Below, in pieces: positions 44,669-53,233 of a stretch of DNA of 64,000 nt. Under the pieces are notes generated by a model. The model was not told the origin of the DNA. It was given only the letters and a program-made list of their open reading frames with translations, and searched no databases. Origin of the DNA: Xanthocytophaga flava (lineage in GTDB: Bacteria; Bacteroidota; Bacteroidia; Cytophagales; 172606-1). Numbering within the stretch: the first letter of the stretch is position 1; every line of letters starts with the position of its first letter. The DNA lies in NCBI GenBank assembly GCA_030068525.1, contig JASJOS010000007.1, positions 186,001-250,000 of the forward strand, written 5' to 3'. A program made the translations under genes and the position numbers.

Positions 44669-45295
44669 ATGCCAGACCAAACAGACAAACCCGAATTCTG
44701 GGAAAAGAACTTTATCGAAAAGAAAGAAATGTGGGGCTTTGAGCCATCACAGTCTGCCTTAGTAACAAAAGATTTTTTTGTCGAAAAATCTGTAAAAAAC
44801 ATCCTTATTCCTGGCATTGGCTACGGACGAAATGCACAGGTTTTCAGAGACAACGGAATAACCGTAACAGGGATCGAGATCTCAAAAACGGCTATCGAGA
44901 TGGCAAGAAAGCATTACGGCACAGACATGACTATCTACCATGGCTCTGTAACAGATATGCCCTTTGACAACAACCTCTATGATGGCATATTCTGCTATGC
45001 ATTAATTCATTTATTAGACAGCAGCGAGAGAGAAAAACTCATCCAGGACTGCTATAACCAGCTGACAGAGAATGGTTATATGGTGTTTACAGCAATCACC
45101 AAAGAGGCGCATACCTATGGCAAAGGCAAGTTTATCAGCAAGGATCGGTACGAAATATTCGACGGAGTCAACATGTTCTTTTATGACAGAGAATCCATCC
45201 AGGCAGAGTTTGGCCAGGCTGGCTTAGTCGAAATCACAGAAGTAAGCGAGAACTTTCCGTTCTTTTTAATTACATGCCAAAAAAACGGTAACTAA
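44669..45295 (+). CDS. Class I SAM-dependent methyltransferase
   Basis: 208 residues with the Rossmann-like fold: motif I ILIPGIGYGRNAQVF near 45-59, acidic loop VTGIEISKTAIE near 70-80, motif II/III SVTDMPFDNNLYDGIFCYA near 92-110. Short size and lack of other domains leave the substrate open; resembles small UbiE/tellurite-type methyltransferases. A Shine-Dalgarno-like AGGAG lies 5 bp upstream of the ATG, unusual for this group. Confidence 0.85.
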   Translation: MPDQTDKPEFWEKNFIEKKEMWGFEPSQSALVTKDFFVEKSVKNILIPGIGYGRNAQVFRDNGITVTGIEISKTAIEMARKHYGTDMTIYHGSVTDMPFDNNLYDGIFCYALIHLLDSSEREKLIQDCYNQLTENGYMVFTAITKEAHTYGKGKFISKDRYEIFDGVNMFFYDRESIQAEFGQAGLVEITEVSENFPFFLITCQKNGN

Positions 45296-45346
45296 GTACC
45301 ACCTTCAACGTTTACTTATACAGACTAGCTAGAAGAAACGAAAGCT

Positions 45347-45853
45347 ATGAATGTACTTTTTCATACAACAACTGCCATTGGTGTAGCCGTTTTATTAACA
45401 AACACAAATCAACTTGAAAAGGCAAATTCTCTTACAAATCGAATAACAACAGGAATAGTGGCATTTACAGTAGGAGCGATTTCACATGGTGCACTGGATT
45501 ATATTCCACACTGTTATCCTATTAATTCCAAAATCGATGTTGCCATTGGCCTGGCTATGATCTTAGTGGTTACCTGGCTGACACATAAACGATACCGGAT
45601 AATCGTCGGGGCATCTTTTTTAGGCTGTATATTTCCTGATATAGCAGATTTATCACCTGCCATTATGAATAAACAAGTAGGATTGAACTTACCTGTTTTC
45701 TCTAAAATCTTTCCCTGGCACTGGCATGCTTATTCAGGTTCAATCTATACTGGAGACTGCAATGTATCTACGATTAATCATCTGCTTTTAATTGTAGTCA
45801 TATGTGCCATCTGCTGGTACAGACAGGAAGATGTAAAGCGTATGATAGGATAG
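45347..45853 (+). CDS. Membrane protein with HGALDxxPH motif
   Basis: 168 residues with four hydrophobic segments (about 5-20, 33-50, 62-78, 145-160). ISHGALDYIPHCYP near 45-58 and CIFPDIADL near 91-99 resemble the metal-binding motifs of the YdjM-like membrane hydrolases, but catalytic function is not shown. Follows the methyltransferase by 51 bp. Confidence 0.65.
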   Translation: MNVLFHTTTAIGVAVLLTNTNQLEKANSLTNRITTGIVAFTVGAISHGALDYIPHCYPINSKIDVAIGLAMILVVTWLTHKRYRIIVGASFLGCIFPDIADLSPAIMNKQVGLNLPVFSKIFPWHWHAYSGSIYTGDCNVSTINHLLLIVVICAICWYRQEDVKRMIG

Positions 45854-45885
45854 CAGGTCATTATAATGAGGCAGATACAGAGAGT

Positions 45886-46221
45886 CTATTTTCCTATAAT
45901 CTGCCTTCTGTGCTCCAATCCCCAATCATAGAGTTCCTTCATCACTTTTTCAAGAGACTTGCCATGTTCAGTGATCGAATACTCCACTACTGACAGCTCG
46001 GAAACCTCTCTTGTAATCAACTTATTTAGTTCCAGTTCTTTTAGCTCCTTTGACAGCATCTTGTCAGAGATGCCGCTTACATCTTTCGCAATTTCCTTAA
46101 ATCGCTTAGTACCTGCCGATAGAGAGATCAGGATCGGAAGCTTCCATCGTCCATCCATTGTTTCTATGGCATCCTTGATAGCCAGTATACTCTTGGGGCA
46201 TCCACCATCCTGTGTTAGCAT
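45886..46221 (-). CDS. HxlR-family transcriptional regulator
   Basis: 111 residues. MLTQDGGCPKSILAIKDAIE has the near-N-terminal Cys of redox-type HxlR proteins; the winged helix follows (DGRWKLPILISLSAGTKRFK near 25-44, MLSKELKELELNKLI). It is divergent from the DoxX gene and the spacer between them carries strong dyads (46258-46309), likely its operators. Confidence 0.9.
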   Translation of the reverse strand: MLTQDGGCPKSILAIKDAIETMDGRWKLPILISLSAGTKRFKEIAKDVSGISDKMLSKELKELELNKLITREVSELSVVEYSITEHGKSLEKVMKELYDWGLEHRRQIIGK

Positions 46222-46257
46222 CTCTTTTGGTGTTTTGTAGGGTTAAGTCTTCGTTTC

Positions 46258-46327
46258 ACTAACCTGGCAGTTAGCGCTAACCACCAGGTTAGTAGCCACA
46301 ACTGGCTACCAAAGTTACATACTTTTG
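46258..46327 (+). promoter_or_regulatory. Nested dyads and promoter between the HxlR and DoxX genes
   Basis: The outer arms ACTAACCTGG (46258-46267) and CCAGGTTAGT (46284-46293) enclose the perfect dyad GTTAGCGCTAAC (46270-46281). Next comes GTAGCCA-CAAC-TGGCTAC (46292-46309). The -7 box TACTTTTG (46320-46327) fits TAnnTTTG, so the second dyad would cover the -33 region of the DoxX promoter. Confidence 0.6.
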
Positions 46328-46346
46328 ATTCATAATTAAAAAGCCT

Positions 46347-46721
46347 ATGTTATCTAAAACCAAACGTATTACGGCCATTGTACTGGTGGCCCTTACTGCC
46401 CTGATGCTTATAGTGGGTGGAGTGCTGAAACTGATCGGAGCCGAACCCGAATCGGTGGTACAGTTTCTGACTCACGCCGGATTCGGACACCTTATGCCGG
46501 TTCTTGGAATTACAGAATTAGGTATAGCAGGTCTTTTGCTGTATCCTAAAACCAACAAGATAGGATTTCTGCTAACAAGCTGTTATTTAAGCGGAGCCTT
46601 ATCCCTGGAAATATCTGCAGGTGCACCACCCGCCTCTCTTATTTTTCTGGTGCTGATCTGGATCGCGATGTTTCTTAAAAACAAAGAAATGTTTTTGCCT
46701 TCCACTGAAAGGCCTCAATGA
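46347..46721 (+). CDS. DoxX-family membrane protein
   Basis: 124 residues with four hydrophobic segments (about 10-28, 45-60, 72-88, 95-114) and the family marks IVGGVLKLIGAEPE and MPVLGITELGIAGLLLYP. DoxX proteins take part in redox or thiosulfate-related membrane processes; the exact role is unclear. It faces a redox-type HxlR gene across shared operators. Confidence 0.85.
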   Translation: MLSKTKRITAIVLVALTALMLIVGGVLKLIGAEPESVVQFLTHAGFGHLMPVLGITELGIAGLLLYPKTNKIGFLLTSCYLSGALSLEISAGAPPASLIFLVLIWIAMFLKNKEMFLPSTERPQ

Positions 46722-46824
46722 TATAATCCCAAAGGGATTATCGTGTCCCAGACCTTTCAGGAAAAGAGGTCTGGAAATAAAGAAAATAACACTATCCCTG
46801 TCCTCCTGAAAGGACCTCCCCTCC

Positions 46825-46941
46825 CTGTCCTTCTGGAAGAATCTTGTGACAAATAGAGCCGCGTTTGGTTTTGGAGAGAAAAAAATATTCTCAGAAACCA
46901 AAGACCGTCGGTCTTGCCACGAGTTCCTTTCAGGAGGACAG
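46825..46941. repeat. 117-bp palindromic repeat, copy A5, internally inverted
   Basis: The arms are CTGTCCTTCTGGAAGAATCT and GAGTTCCTTTCAGGAGGACAG minus one base. The inside is reversed relative to A2-A4: GTGACAAATAGAGCC comes first and CGGTCTTGCCACGAG last. Confidence 0.88.
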
Positions 46942-47000
46942 GAAGGGGAGTGAGAGGGCAGAAAAAGAGACTTTATAGCCTGCTCTGCTTTTCTATATCC

Positions 47001-47116
47001 TGTTCGTCGCTGGACAGGATATGTTCATTTTCGGACAGTCGGTGGCTCTTTATGCCGCAAAATCTGCATCTATTGGCTCAAAATTGCTCTTTTTAAAATC
47101 TGGCTTTATAATTGAA
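47001..47116 (+). promoter_or_regulatory. Sigma-54-like promoter with two upstream dyads for the permease at 47194
   Basis: Dyads TGTTCG-TCGC-TGGACA (47001-47016) and TGTTCA-TTTT-CGGACA (47022-47037), offset 21 bp, are centred 82 bp upstream of TGGCTTTATAATTGAA (47101-47116). The -24 box is good; the -12 box has TTGAA in place of TTGCA. The surroundings match the promoter at 54274 closely. Confidence 0.55.
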
Positions 47117-47193
47117 TGTTTCTTTATCCAGAAAACTAAGAAGCCTCTGTGTGATTTTTTGTTTTTAGCCATCAAACTACTATTCCCAATTTT

Positions 47194-49581
47194 ATGCTTA
47201 AAAACTATCTTCTCATTGCCATTCGCAACCTATGGCGTAATAAGCTCTACTCGGCTATTAATATAGGAGGATTAGCACTTGGCCTGGCAGTCAGTATGCT
47301 GATCATGCTCTATGTAGTACATGAGTATAGCTATGATCACTTTCATGCTCATTCCAGGAAGATCGTACGCACTGTGTATAGAGCCAAAATGGGAGAGAAT
47401 GTTATGCAGATGAATATGCTCTCTATGCCCTTTGCGCCGGCTGTCAAACAAAACAGTGCCCATGTAGAAGACTTTGTACGCATGCGCATGTCTAACCGGG
47501 TTGTTATAAAAACAGGTGACGATCAGAAATTCTACGAAGAAAAATTCCTTTTCGCAGATCCTTCCGTATTTACCGTTTTTTCATTTCCTCTTCTAAAAGG
47601 CAATGTGCAACATGTGCTGAACAAACCTTTTTCAGTTGTGATAAGTGAACATACAGCACACAAATATTTTGGAGACAAAGATCCGGTAGGACAAACACTG
47701 ACTTACGACGAAAAACATCTTTTCGAGATCACAGGTGTTGTCAAAGATGCCCCATCCAACTCTACACTCACCTACGACTTTATTGCCTCTCTGCCCAGCT
47801 ATGACGCTATTCAAAAGCAGGAAGGACCCGACTATTATGCCTCTCAGAATGCTAAAATCGGACCGGGAGCCTATGAGACGTACTTTTTACTGAAAGACGG
47901 ATCTGATCTGGCGCTGGTACAGAAAGCTATTCCGTCCATAGTGACCAAAGAAGAAGGATTTGGGTTACAGTTCCAGTATGTGCTGGACCCTCTGCTGAAT
48001 ATTCACTTTGGAAACAACTTTGGCGACTCTTCTAACCTCCAGTATGTCTGGATATTTATGGGAGTGGCTGTCCTGATCCTATTCCTGGCACTGTTTAACT
48101 ACATGAGTCTCTCTACAGCCCGTGCTACCAAACGCGCCAAAGAAGTAGGTGTACGCAAGGTAATGGGAGCTGACCGTAAGCGTATAGCCGGACAGTTTTA
48201 TATGGAATCTATGCTGATCAGCCTTGTCTCATTTGTGCTGGGACTGGTGTTGCTGCAATTCCTGAAGCCTGTTTTTCTTAACACCCTACAGCTCAAGATA
48301 GACACCGACTTTCTGTTTAGTCCGTTATTTATACTAGTACTTACAGGTCTGCTCATCGTAACCATTCTTATTGCAGGAAGCTATCCGTCACTGGTACTCT
48401 CTGGCTTTAGCCCTATTCAGGCTCTCAAAGGCAAAGTAAGCATGACAGGTACCGCCGTTCGCAAAGGATTTATCGTGTTTCAGTTTGCCGTGTCTATGGT
48501 TCTGATAGCAGGCAGTATCTTTATTCAGCAACAAATCGCCTTTATCCGCAATCAGAAAATCGGCATGAATAAAGAACAGGTGCTGATGATACCGCTGGAC
48601 AAAGAATTCAAAAACAACTATATCCGTTTTCGCAACGACATCCGTCAGCAAGCAGGAGTACGCTCTGTGGCCGCCGCCGGCTCTCCGCTCTTCTCAGGTG
48701 GATGGAATATGATCTTCACCAAAACGCCAGATAGTCAGCAGAATATATCTCTCAACTTCATGGTGGTTGATGAGCAATTCCTGAAAACACTGGAGATTGA
48801 CTGGGCCATTCCTCCAAGCATCGAAAGTCAGATTAGCCTGAATGACAAAATTATTATTAACCAAAAGGCTATTGCCAAACTAAATCTGAAAGGCAACCCG
48901 ATTGGGAAGCGACTCGAATGGGATGGGACCAAGGAAATAGCCGGTGTGGTGAAAAATTTTAACTTCAGCTCACTCAAACATGAAATAAATGACCTGGCAC
49001 TAAAGGTAGTAAAAGACACCTCACAAAGCCTTGCCAGCCAGGGAGGCCATCTGTTTGTACGCGTAGATCCTAAAGCCAACCTTCCCAAAACCCTGGCACA
49101 GATTGAGCATCTGTATACTACGTATCAGACCAAAAAGCCTTTTGAGTATCAGTTTCTGGACGACGCTTTTGACAAGATGTATAAATCCGAACATCGTTTG
49201 GCAGCTATGATGAAAGCCTTTACAGGTGTAGCCATCTTCATAGCCTGTCTGGGGCTGTTTGGACTGATCGCCTTCGTAGCCGAAATGCGTACCAAAGAAA
49301 TAGGCATCCGGAAAGTATTGGGAGCTTCGGTATCCAGCATTGTGTTACTCCTATGCCAGGACTTTATCCGTCTGGTTGTTTTTGCCATTATTCTTGCCAC
49401 TCCGATAGCCTGGTATGTCACCAATCAATGGCTACAGGAGTTTGCCTACCGTATTGAGATTTCATGGATAGTATTTGCGCTGGCGGGTCTAGGTGCCATT
49501 GTCCTGGCAGTCTGTACCATCAGTATACAGGCTATCAGCGCTGCCCGTGTCAATCCCATTAAGTCCTTACGTACAGAGTAA
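47194..49581 (+). CDS. Orphan FtsX/MacB-type ABC transporter permease
   Basis: 795 residues with the double-FtsX plan: helix 1 near 20-42, periplasmic domain, FtsX block near 285-400 (NYMSLSTARATKRAKEVGVR), second periplasmic domain and C-terminal block with KEIGIRKVLGAS ending NPIKSLRTE. No ATPase or adaptor gene is adjacent; it probably shares those of the locus at 9-11 kb, whose promoter has the same dyads and sigma-54-like boxes. Substrate unknown. Confidence 0.93.
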   Translation: MLKNYLLIAIRNLWRNKLYSAINIGGLALGLAVSMLIMLYVVHEYSYDHFHAHSRKIVRTVYRAKMGENVMQMNMLSMPFAPAVKQNSAHVEDFVRMRMSNRVVIKTGDDQKFYEEKFLFADPSVFTVFSFPLLKGNVQHVLNKPFSVVISEHTAHKYFGDKDPVGQTLTYDEKHLFEITGVVKDAPSNSTLTYDFIASLPSYDAIQKQEGPDYYASQNAKIGPGAYETYFLLKDGSDLALVQKAIPSIVTKEEGFGLQFQYVLDPLLNIHFGNNFGDSSNLQYVWIFMGVAVLILFLALFNYMSLSTARATKRAKEVGVRKVMGADRKRIAGQFYMESMLISLVSFVLGLVLLQFLKPVFLNTLQLKIDTDFLFSPLFILVLTGLLIVTILIAGSYPSLVLSGFSPIQALKGKVSMTGTAVRKGFIVFQFAVSMVLIAGSIFIQQQIAFIRNQKIGMNKEQVLMIPLDKEFKNNYIRFRNDIRQQAGVRSVAAAGSPLFSGGWNMIFTKTPDSQQNISLNFMVVDEQFLKTLEIDWAIPPSIESQISLNDKIIINQKAIAKLNLKGNPIGKRLEWDGTKEIAGVVKNFNFSSLKHEINDLALKVVKDTSQSLASQGGHLFVRVDPKANLPKTLAQIEHLYTTYQTKKPFEYQFLDDAFDKMYKSEHRLAAMMKAFTGVAIFIACLGLFGLIAFVAEMRTKEIGIRKVLGASVSSIVLLLCQDFIRLVVFAIILATPIAWYVTNQWLQEFAYRIEISWIVFALAGLGAIVLAVCTISIQAISAARVNPIKSLRTE

Positions 49582-49608
49582 CCGTAAGATTGTTCGATTG
49601 TAAACAGG

Positions 49609-49640
49609 GAGTGACTGCATATGGTCACTCTTTGTTTTTT
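49609..49640 (+). terminator. Rho-independent terminator after the orphan permease
   Basis: Stem GAGTGAC / GTCACTC with loop TGCATATG and TTTGTTTTTT, 28 bp after the stop. Confidence 0.8.
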
Positions 49641-49794
49641 AGCCAGTAAACAGTACCAACAAAACCAGTAGCAAAAAAATCCCTCTGTCAACGTCTGAGG
49701 CCATTATCCTCATTATCCATAGGATTATCCGGGATAGAAAGACCTCCTCTCTTTTTTACTTTCGGGATAATGCTATTATCCTGTCCCATATATT

Positions 49795-50177
49795 TTCAGG
49801 AAGGATGTCTGTAGATAAAGAATCATTCTCTCCCTGTTCTCCCTTTGCATGATTCCTTCTTGAAAAGCGTACACTCCTCCTGAAAGGGTTACTACTCCCT
49901 TTTTATCGTCCAGAAAGAAACTGTCTTTCTTTCTGCCCTTCTGAAAAAACTCCCCTTCGCCGTTGTTCTGAAAGGATCGCTTTCCCTCCTCAGTCTTCCT
50001 TTCTATTCCTGAAATTCCTTTTTTTGTTTTCCTGCATGGCGCACTCCTTTCTGCCCTTCTGAAAAGAAACACTTTCCTTGCTGTCCTTCTGAATGCCCCT
50101 CTCCCTCCGTTTTCCTATTGCTCATCCCCTTTTGCCCTCCTGAAAGAACTTGTCCCTCTGGAAAAAACACCCCTTAT
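49795..50177. repeat. Degenerate tandem array of CTGAAAGGA-type units
   Basis: About ten units of 25-35 bp with CCTTCTGAAAAAACTCCCC or CCTCCTGAAAGGGTTACTAC variants, leading into the palindrome at 50178. No coding frame of note. The part 49700-49790 just before it holds five TTATCC/GGATAA motifs, including GGATAATGCTATTATCC. Confidence 0.65.
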
Positions 50178-50343
50178 TGTCCTCCTGAAAGGAACTCGTG
50201 GCAAGACCGGCGGCCGTTCCGACTGGTGATAATTGTGTGCCCGTCGTTGGTGTTATCACCAACGAGTTCTTTCCCATCGTTCAGGTTTGTGATAACACAC
50301 AACCTGGGGAAGAAAGAGCGGGAAGGTCCTTTCAGGAGGACAG
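50178..50343. repeat. Palindromic repeat A6 with a double-hairpin (B3) nested inside
   Basis: The left arm TGTCCTCCTGAAAGGAACTC with GTGGCAAGACCGGCGGCC and the right arm GGTCCTTTCAGGAGGACAG are as in the other A copies, but the inner part is replaced by a B unit at 50240-50314. Confidence 0.85.
50240..50314. repeat. Double-hairpin repeat, copy B3
   Basis: CGTTGGTGTTATCACCAACG, then AGTTCTTTCCCATCGTT, then CAGGTTTGTGATAACACACA and ACCTGGGGAAGAA; the second hairpin has drifted. Same order as B2. Confidence 0.85.
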
Positions 50344-50421
50344 AGAGGGGAGAAACTTCTAAGAGGGTAAAGAGGAAGGAGGACAAAGAGAGGGCAGGAA
50401 AATTCTATCAATCTTCTTATC

Positions 50422-50663
50422 TTATCAGAAATCTGATGATGACAATACAAAATCAGAATTCTGATAACACTGGAATAGTATCGGAAATCCGATATTTCTC
50501 ACCATTGACCTAAACTCTGTTCATCCACTAAGGTGAACAGAGTTTAGGTCAAACCCAGAAGTGACCATTATTCGAATAATTTTCCAACATGAACGGAACT
50601 CAGGTCAAAGAGAGATATGATCGGTATTCTGGTCAAAAACAAAAATGACCAGCAGTCGTTACC
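50422..50663. repeat. Array 2 of nine 18-bp dyads on an exact 28-bp period
   Basis: Units start at 50422, 50450, 50478, 50506, 50534, 50562, 50590, 50618 and 50646: among them AAATCAGAATTCTGATAA, GTATCGGAAATCCGATAT, TGACCTAAACTCTGTTCA, TGAACAGAGTTTAGGTCA, TGATCGGTATTCTGGTCA. Units 4 and 5 are perfect reverse complements. Unit number, period and order match array 1 (12587-12828): unit 5 is identical there, units 4 and 6 nearly so. It ends ~140 bp upstream of the gene at 50807. Confidence 0.88.
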
Positions 50664-50806
50664 TATATGTCATAACTAGGTAAATGAACAGAGTTCTGAT
50701 ATTTTCCACACTGCCTGATACTCCATTTACTCTTTTAACTTTTATTGGTTTTCGAAAAGATTTTATATAATTATGTTCATTGCACTAAACCAATATATAA
50801 CACACT

Positions 50807-51244
50807 ATGGGAAGCTGGGGAATCAAAGCATTAGAAAGTGACGAAGGACTCGACATTCTGGATTTTTTTACAGAATATACCGAGAGTCATTCTGACATAC
50901 ACTTAGGAGAACTCATCGACTTCTATATAGCCGAAGGATTCCTGCCTGCCGATACTACTGACATAGACTATCTGTATGACAAAACAGCCATTGCTCTGGC
51001 AGAGCTTTTTACTGATTACCAGCAATATCCGGAGTTAGAGTTTGGTGAAGAGAAACTAAACATTACGTCCTTTACAGGTACGCAGGAGGCGATTCTGTAT
51101 CTGATCCGTTTTCTGGAAGATATCCTTAATGAAAAGCCTGATGAAGATGGAATACGGGAATATGCCGAACTATACAGAGAGGTCAAAGGCTGGAAAGAAC
51201 ACATGCAGGAATTACTAGCCAGACTAAATGCAGCAATACCCTAA
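50807..51244 (+). CDS. DUF4259-like protein
   Basis: 145 residues, acidic, starting MGSWGIKALESDEGLDILDF, the typical opening of DUF4259 proteins, and mostly helical (EAILYLIRFLEDILNE near 90-105). No enzyme motif, signal or membrane segment. DUF4259 has no known function. It is preceded by the dyad array at 50422-50663. Confidence 0.75.
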   Translation: MGSWGIKALESDEGLDILDFFTEYTESHSDIHLGELIDFYIAEGFLPADTTDIDYLYDKTAIALAELFTDYQQYPELEFGEEKLNITSFTGTQEAILYLIRFLEDILNEKPDEDGIREYAELYREVKGWKEHMQELLARLNAAIP

Positions 51245-51365
51245 GAGATCATATACGAGAATTATCTTACCATATGTTTACCCCAACCCAGATCTTGCTA
51301 CAGATAGTGTATAGCCATTGTAAATCAACTGGTTAACTAGTATACTTAGGCTAAAATCTATCCGT

Positions 51366-51587
51366 ATGGTATTTCTTTTAAGCCTCGCAATCTATTTGGC
51401 AGGCATTGCTCCTGCCTATTACATCATGAAGCTTTCAGATAATCTGACAGGAGAGGAAGATACACCCCAAAATCGGTTATCTTACGCATTAGGCTCCTGG
51501 GTTATCTTTATACCATGCGCCGCAAAATTAATCCTGGCATGGCTCTTTCTGGCTATATACCGATTCATTGAGTGGATACGAAAATAA
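51366..51587 (+). CDS. Small membrane protein of unknown function
   Basis: 73 residues with two hydrophobic segments (about 2-21 and 40-65) around an acidic loop (DNLTGEEDTPQNRL). No family recognised. It lies between the DUF4259-like gene and the gene at 51748. Confidence 0.55.
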   Translation: MVFLLSLAIYLAGIAPAYYIMKLSDNLTGEEDTPQNRLSYALGSWVIFIPCAAKLILAWLFLAIYRFIEWIRK

Positions 51588-51747
51588 GTACTTCTCTTCC
51601 ATCTCTCGTGATGTAAATAGCCAAATCGTTTAGGATTCAGGGATCTTCTGTGTTACTTCTATGTGTAAGATCACTCTGCGAAAACACTTGCAGAAAATTC
51701 CCTATATTACGTAATTACATGAAAAGGATATAAAATCAGAACTCTAC

Positions 51748-53106
51748 ATGAATCAAGAACTCTGGTCAAAAATATTAGCTTTCGATTTTGATCTCCCTGT
51801 TTCAGAATATGGATTTTCAACCCGGCTGGCAAAGGAAAACAACTGGACCAGGCATTTTACAGAAGCCGCTATTCTGGAATACAAAAAGTTTATGTATCTG
51901 GCGGCCACCTCTGATATGATGGTTTCGCCTTCGCCAATTGTAGATGAGGTATGGCATCTGCATTTACTCTTTACTCAATCCTATACTGATTTTTGTGAGG
52001 TAATAGGTAAGAATGTTCACCATATTCCGTCCACACACAACAGAAGTGACGAGGCAAAATTCAGACAGGCGAAGGAACGGACGCAAAAGTTATATACAGA
52101 AGCTTTTGGACCACAACCTTCAGAGATATGGGACGCGTCAACTATCTATGCACCTCTGCAACTATCCAATGGAAAATATGAACTCTGGAGTGGAATTATA
52201 GTGGGTATATGTCTATGGATAGTATTACTTTTTCCTTTCTACTTTGCCTTAAAGGGCCTCTATATCCATATTGACAATCCTTATTTTTTATTTGGGTATC
52301 TACTTCTGACAGTATATACATTTTTGACACTTACCAGGTATAATAGAACTCAGTTACGGGAAACGGTAAACGGGTTTGATAAGTCTGCCTTTGTATTTCG
52401 ACTCCATCCAATAGAACTAGTCTATCTGAAAACACAAAAGGTATCAGAGGTGATCCATGGTTTTATGAATCAGTTAGTCAAGGAAAATAAGATTATCGTT
52501 AATGAGGATAATTCTTTAGAGGTTGCCACTCATGCCAAATCTGATACGGTAGAAGAATATACTATCATCGAAACCTTAAGTGGTATGGAAAAAGCCTTTT
52601 ACCCGGCTTTACTCAAACAACTTCAGACAAAACCCATATTTACCAACATAGCAACCAGCATGGAGGCTTTTAAGAAGCAGTTCGCCAAATCACATGTGTT
52701 TGGCAAGTTATTCTTCCTAAACTTTGGTATTCTTTCATTTCTCCTTCTGCTTGGCACCATCCGCATGGCTACAGGTATTGCACGCGACAAACCGGTAGAG
52801 CTTATTGGAACTTTTCTTATACTACTACTTTTAGTAAGCATCTTCTTTCTCATCTATCTCAGAAACTATCTGTTTTCGCACACCATTCCAGATCTCTATC
52901 GTAAGCAGGAATTACACGTTCACATGCCTTCTGATGGCTGGGAATGGCAATATTTCTTACTTGGATCAGCGGTTTATACCACTACATTTACTCCTATCGC
53001 AAGCCATGCCGATGGAAGTGGAAGTTCATCCGATGGAGGAGGATCTTCCTGTGGATCAGATGGAGGATCCTGTAGTAGCTGTGGTGGCTGTGGAGGTGGA
53101 GATTGA
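51748..53106 (+). CDS. TIGR04222-type membrane protein with Gly/Cys-rich tail
   Basis: 452 residues. The N-terminal ~120 residues carry IVDEVWHLHLLFTQSYTDF, as in glycine-rich-domain (DUF1399-like) proteins. Hydrophobic helices lie near 148-170, 175-192, 322-342 and 350-370. The tail is Gly/Ser/Cys-rich (SSCGSDGGSCSSCGGCGGG). The layout matches the TIGR04222 family of unknown function. Likely in the inner membrane. Confidence 0.8.
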   Translation: MNQELWSKILAFDFDLPVSEYGFSTRLAKENNWTRHFTEAAILEYKKFMYLAATSDMMVSPSPIVDEVWHLHLLFTQSYTDFCEVIGKNVHHIPSTHNRSDEAKFRQAKERTQKLYTEAFGPQPSEIWDASTIYAPLQLSNGKYELWSGIIVGICLWIVLLFPFYFALKGLYIHIDNPYFLFGYLLLTVYTFLTLTRYNRTQLRETVNGFDKSAFVFRLHPIELVYLKTQKVSEVIHGFMNQLVKENKIIVNEDNSLEVATHAKSDTVEEYTIIETLSGMEKAFYPALLKQLQTKPIFTNIATSMEAFKKQFAKSHVFGKLFFLNFGILSFLLLLGTIRMATGIARDKPVELIGTFLILLLLVSIFFLIYLRNYLFSHTIPDLYRKQELHVHMPSDGWEWQYFLLGSAVYTTTFTPIASHADGSGSSSDGGGSSCGSDGGSCSSCGGCGGGD

Positions 53107-53233
53107 TAGTATGTACTTCTATCGCTGGTATTATTCCCCAGCGAGTTACTTCCTATCATTTAAATTATCTTGAATCACAGATGTAAAGAGATCGCACTAG
53201 GTACATACTCTTTCAATCTGTGATTTAGGCAGG

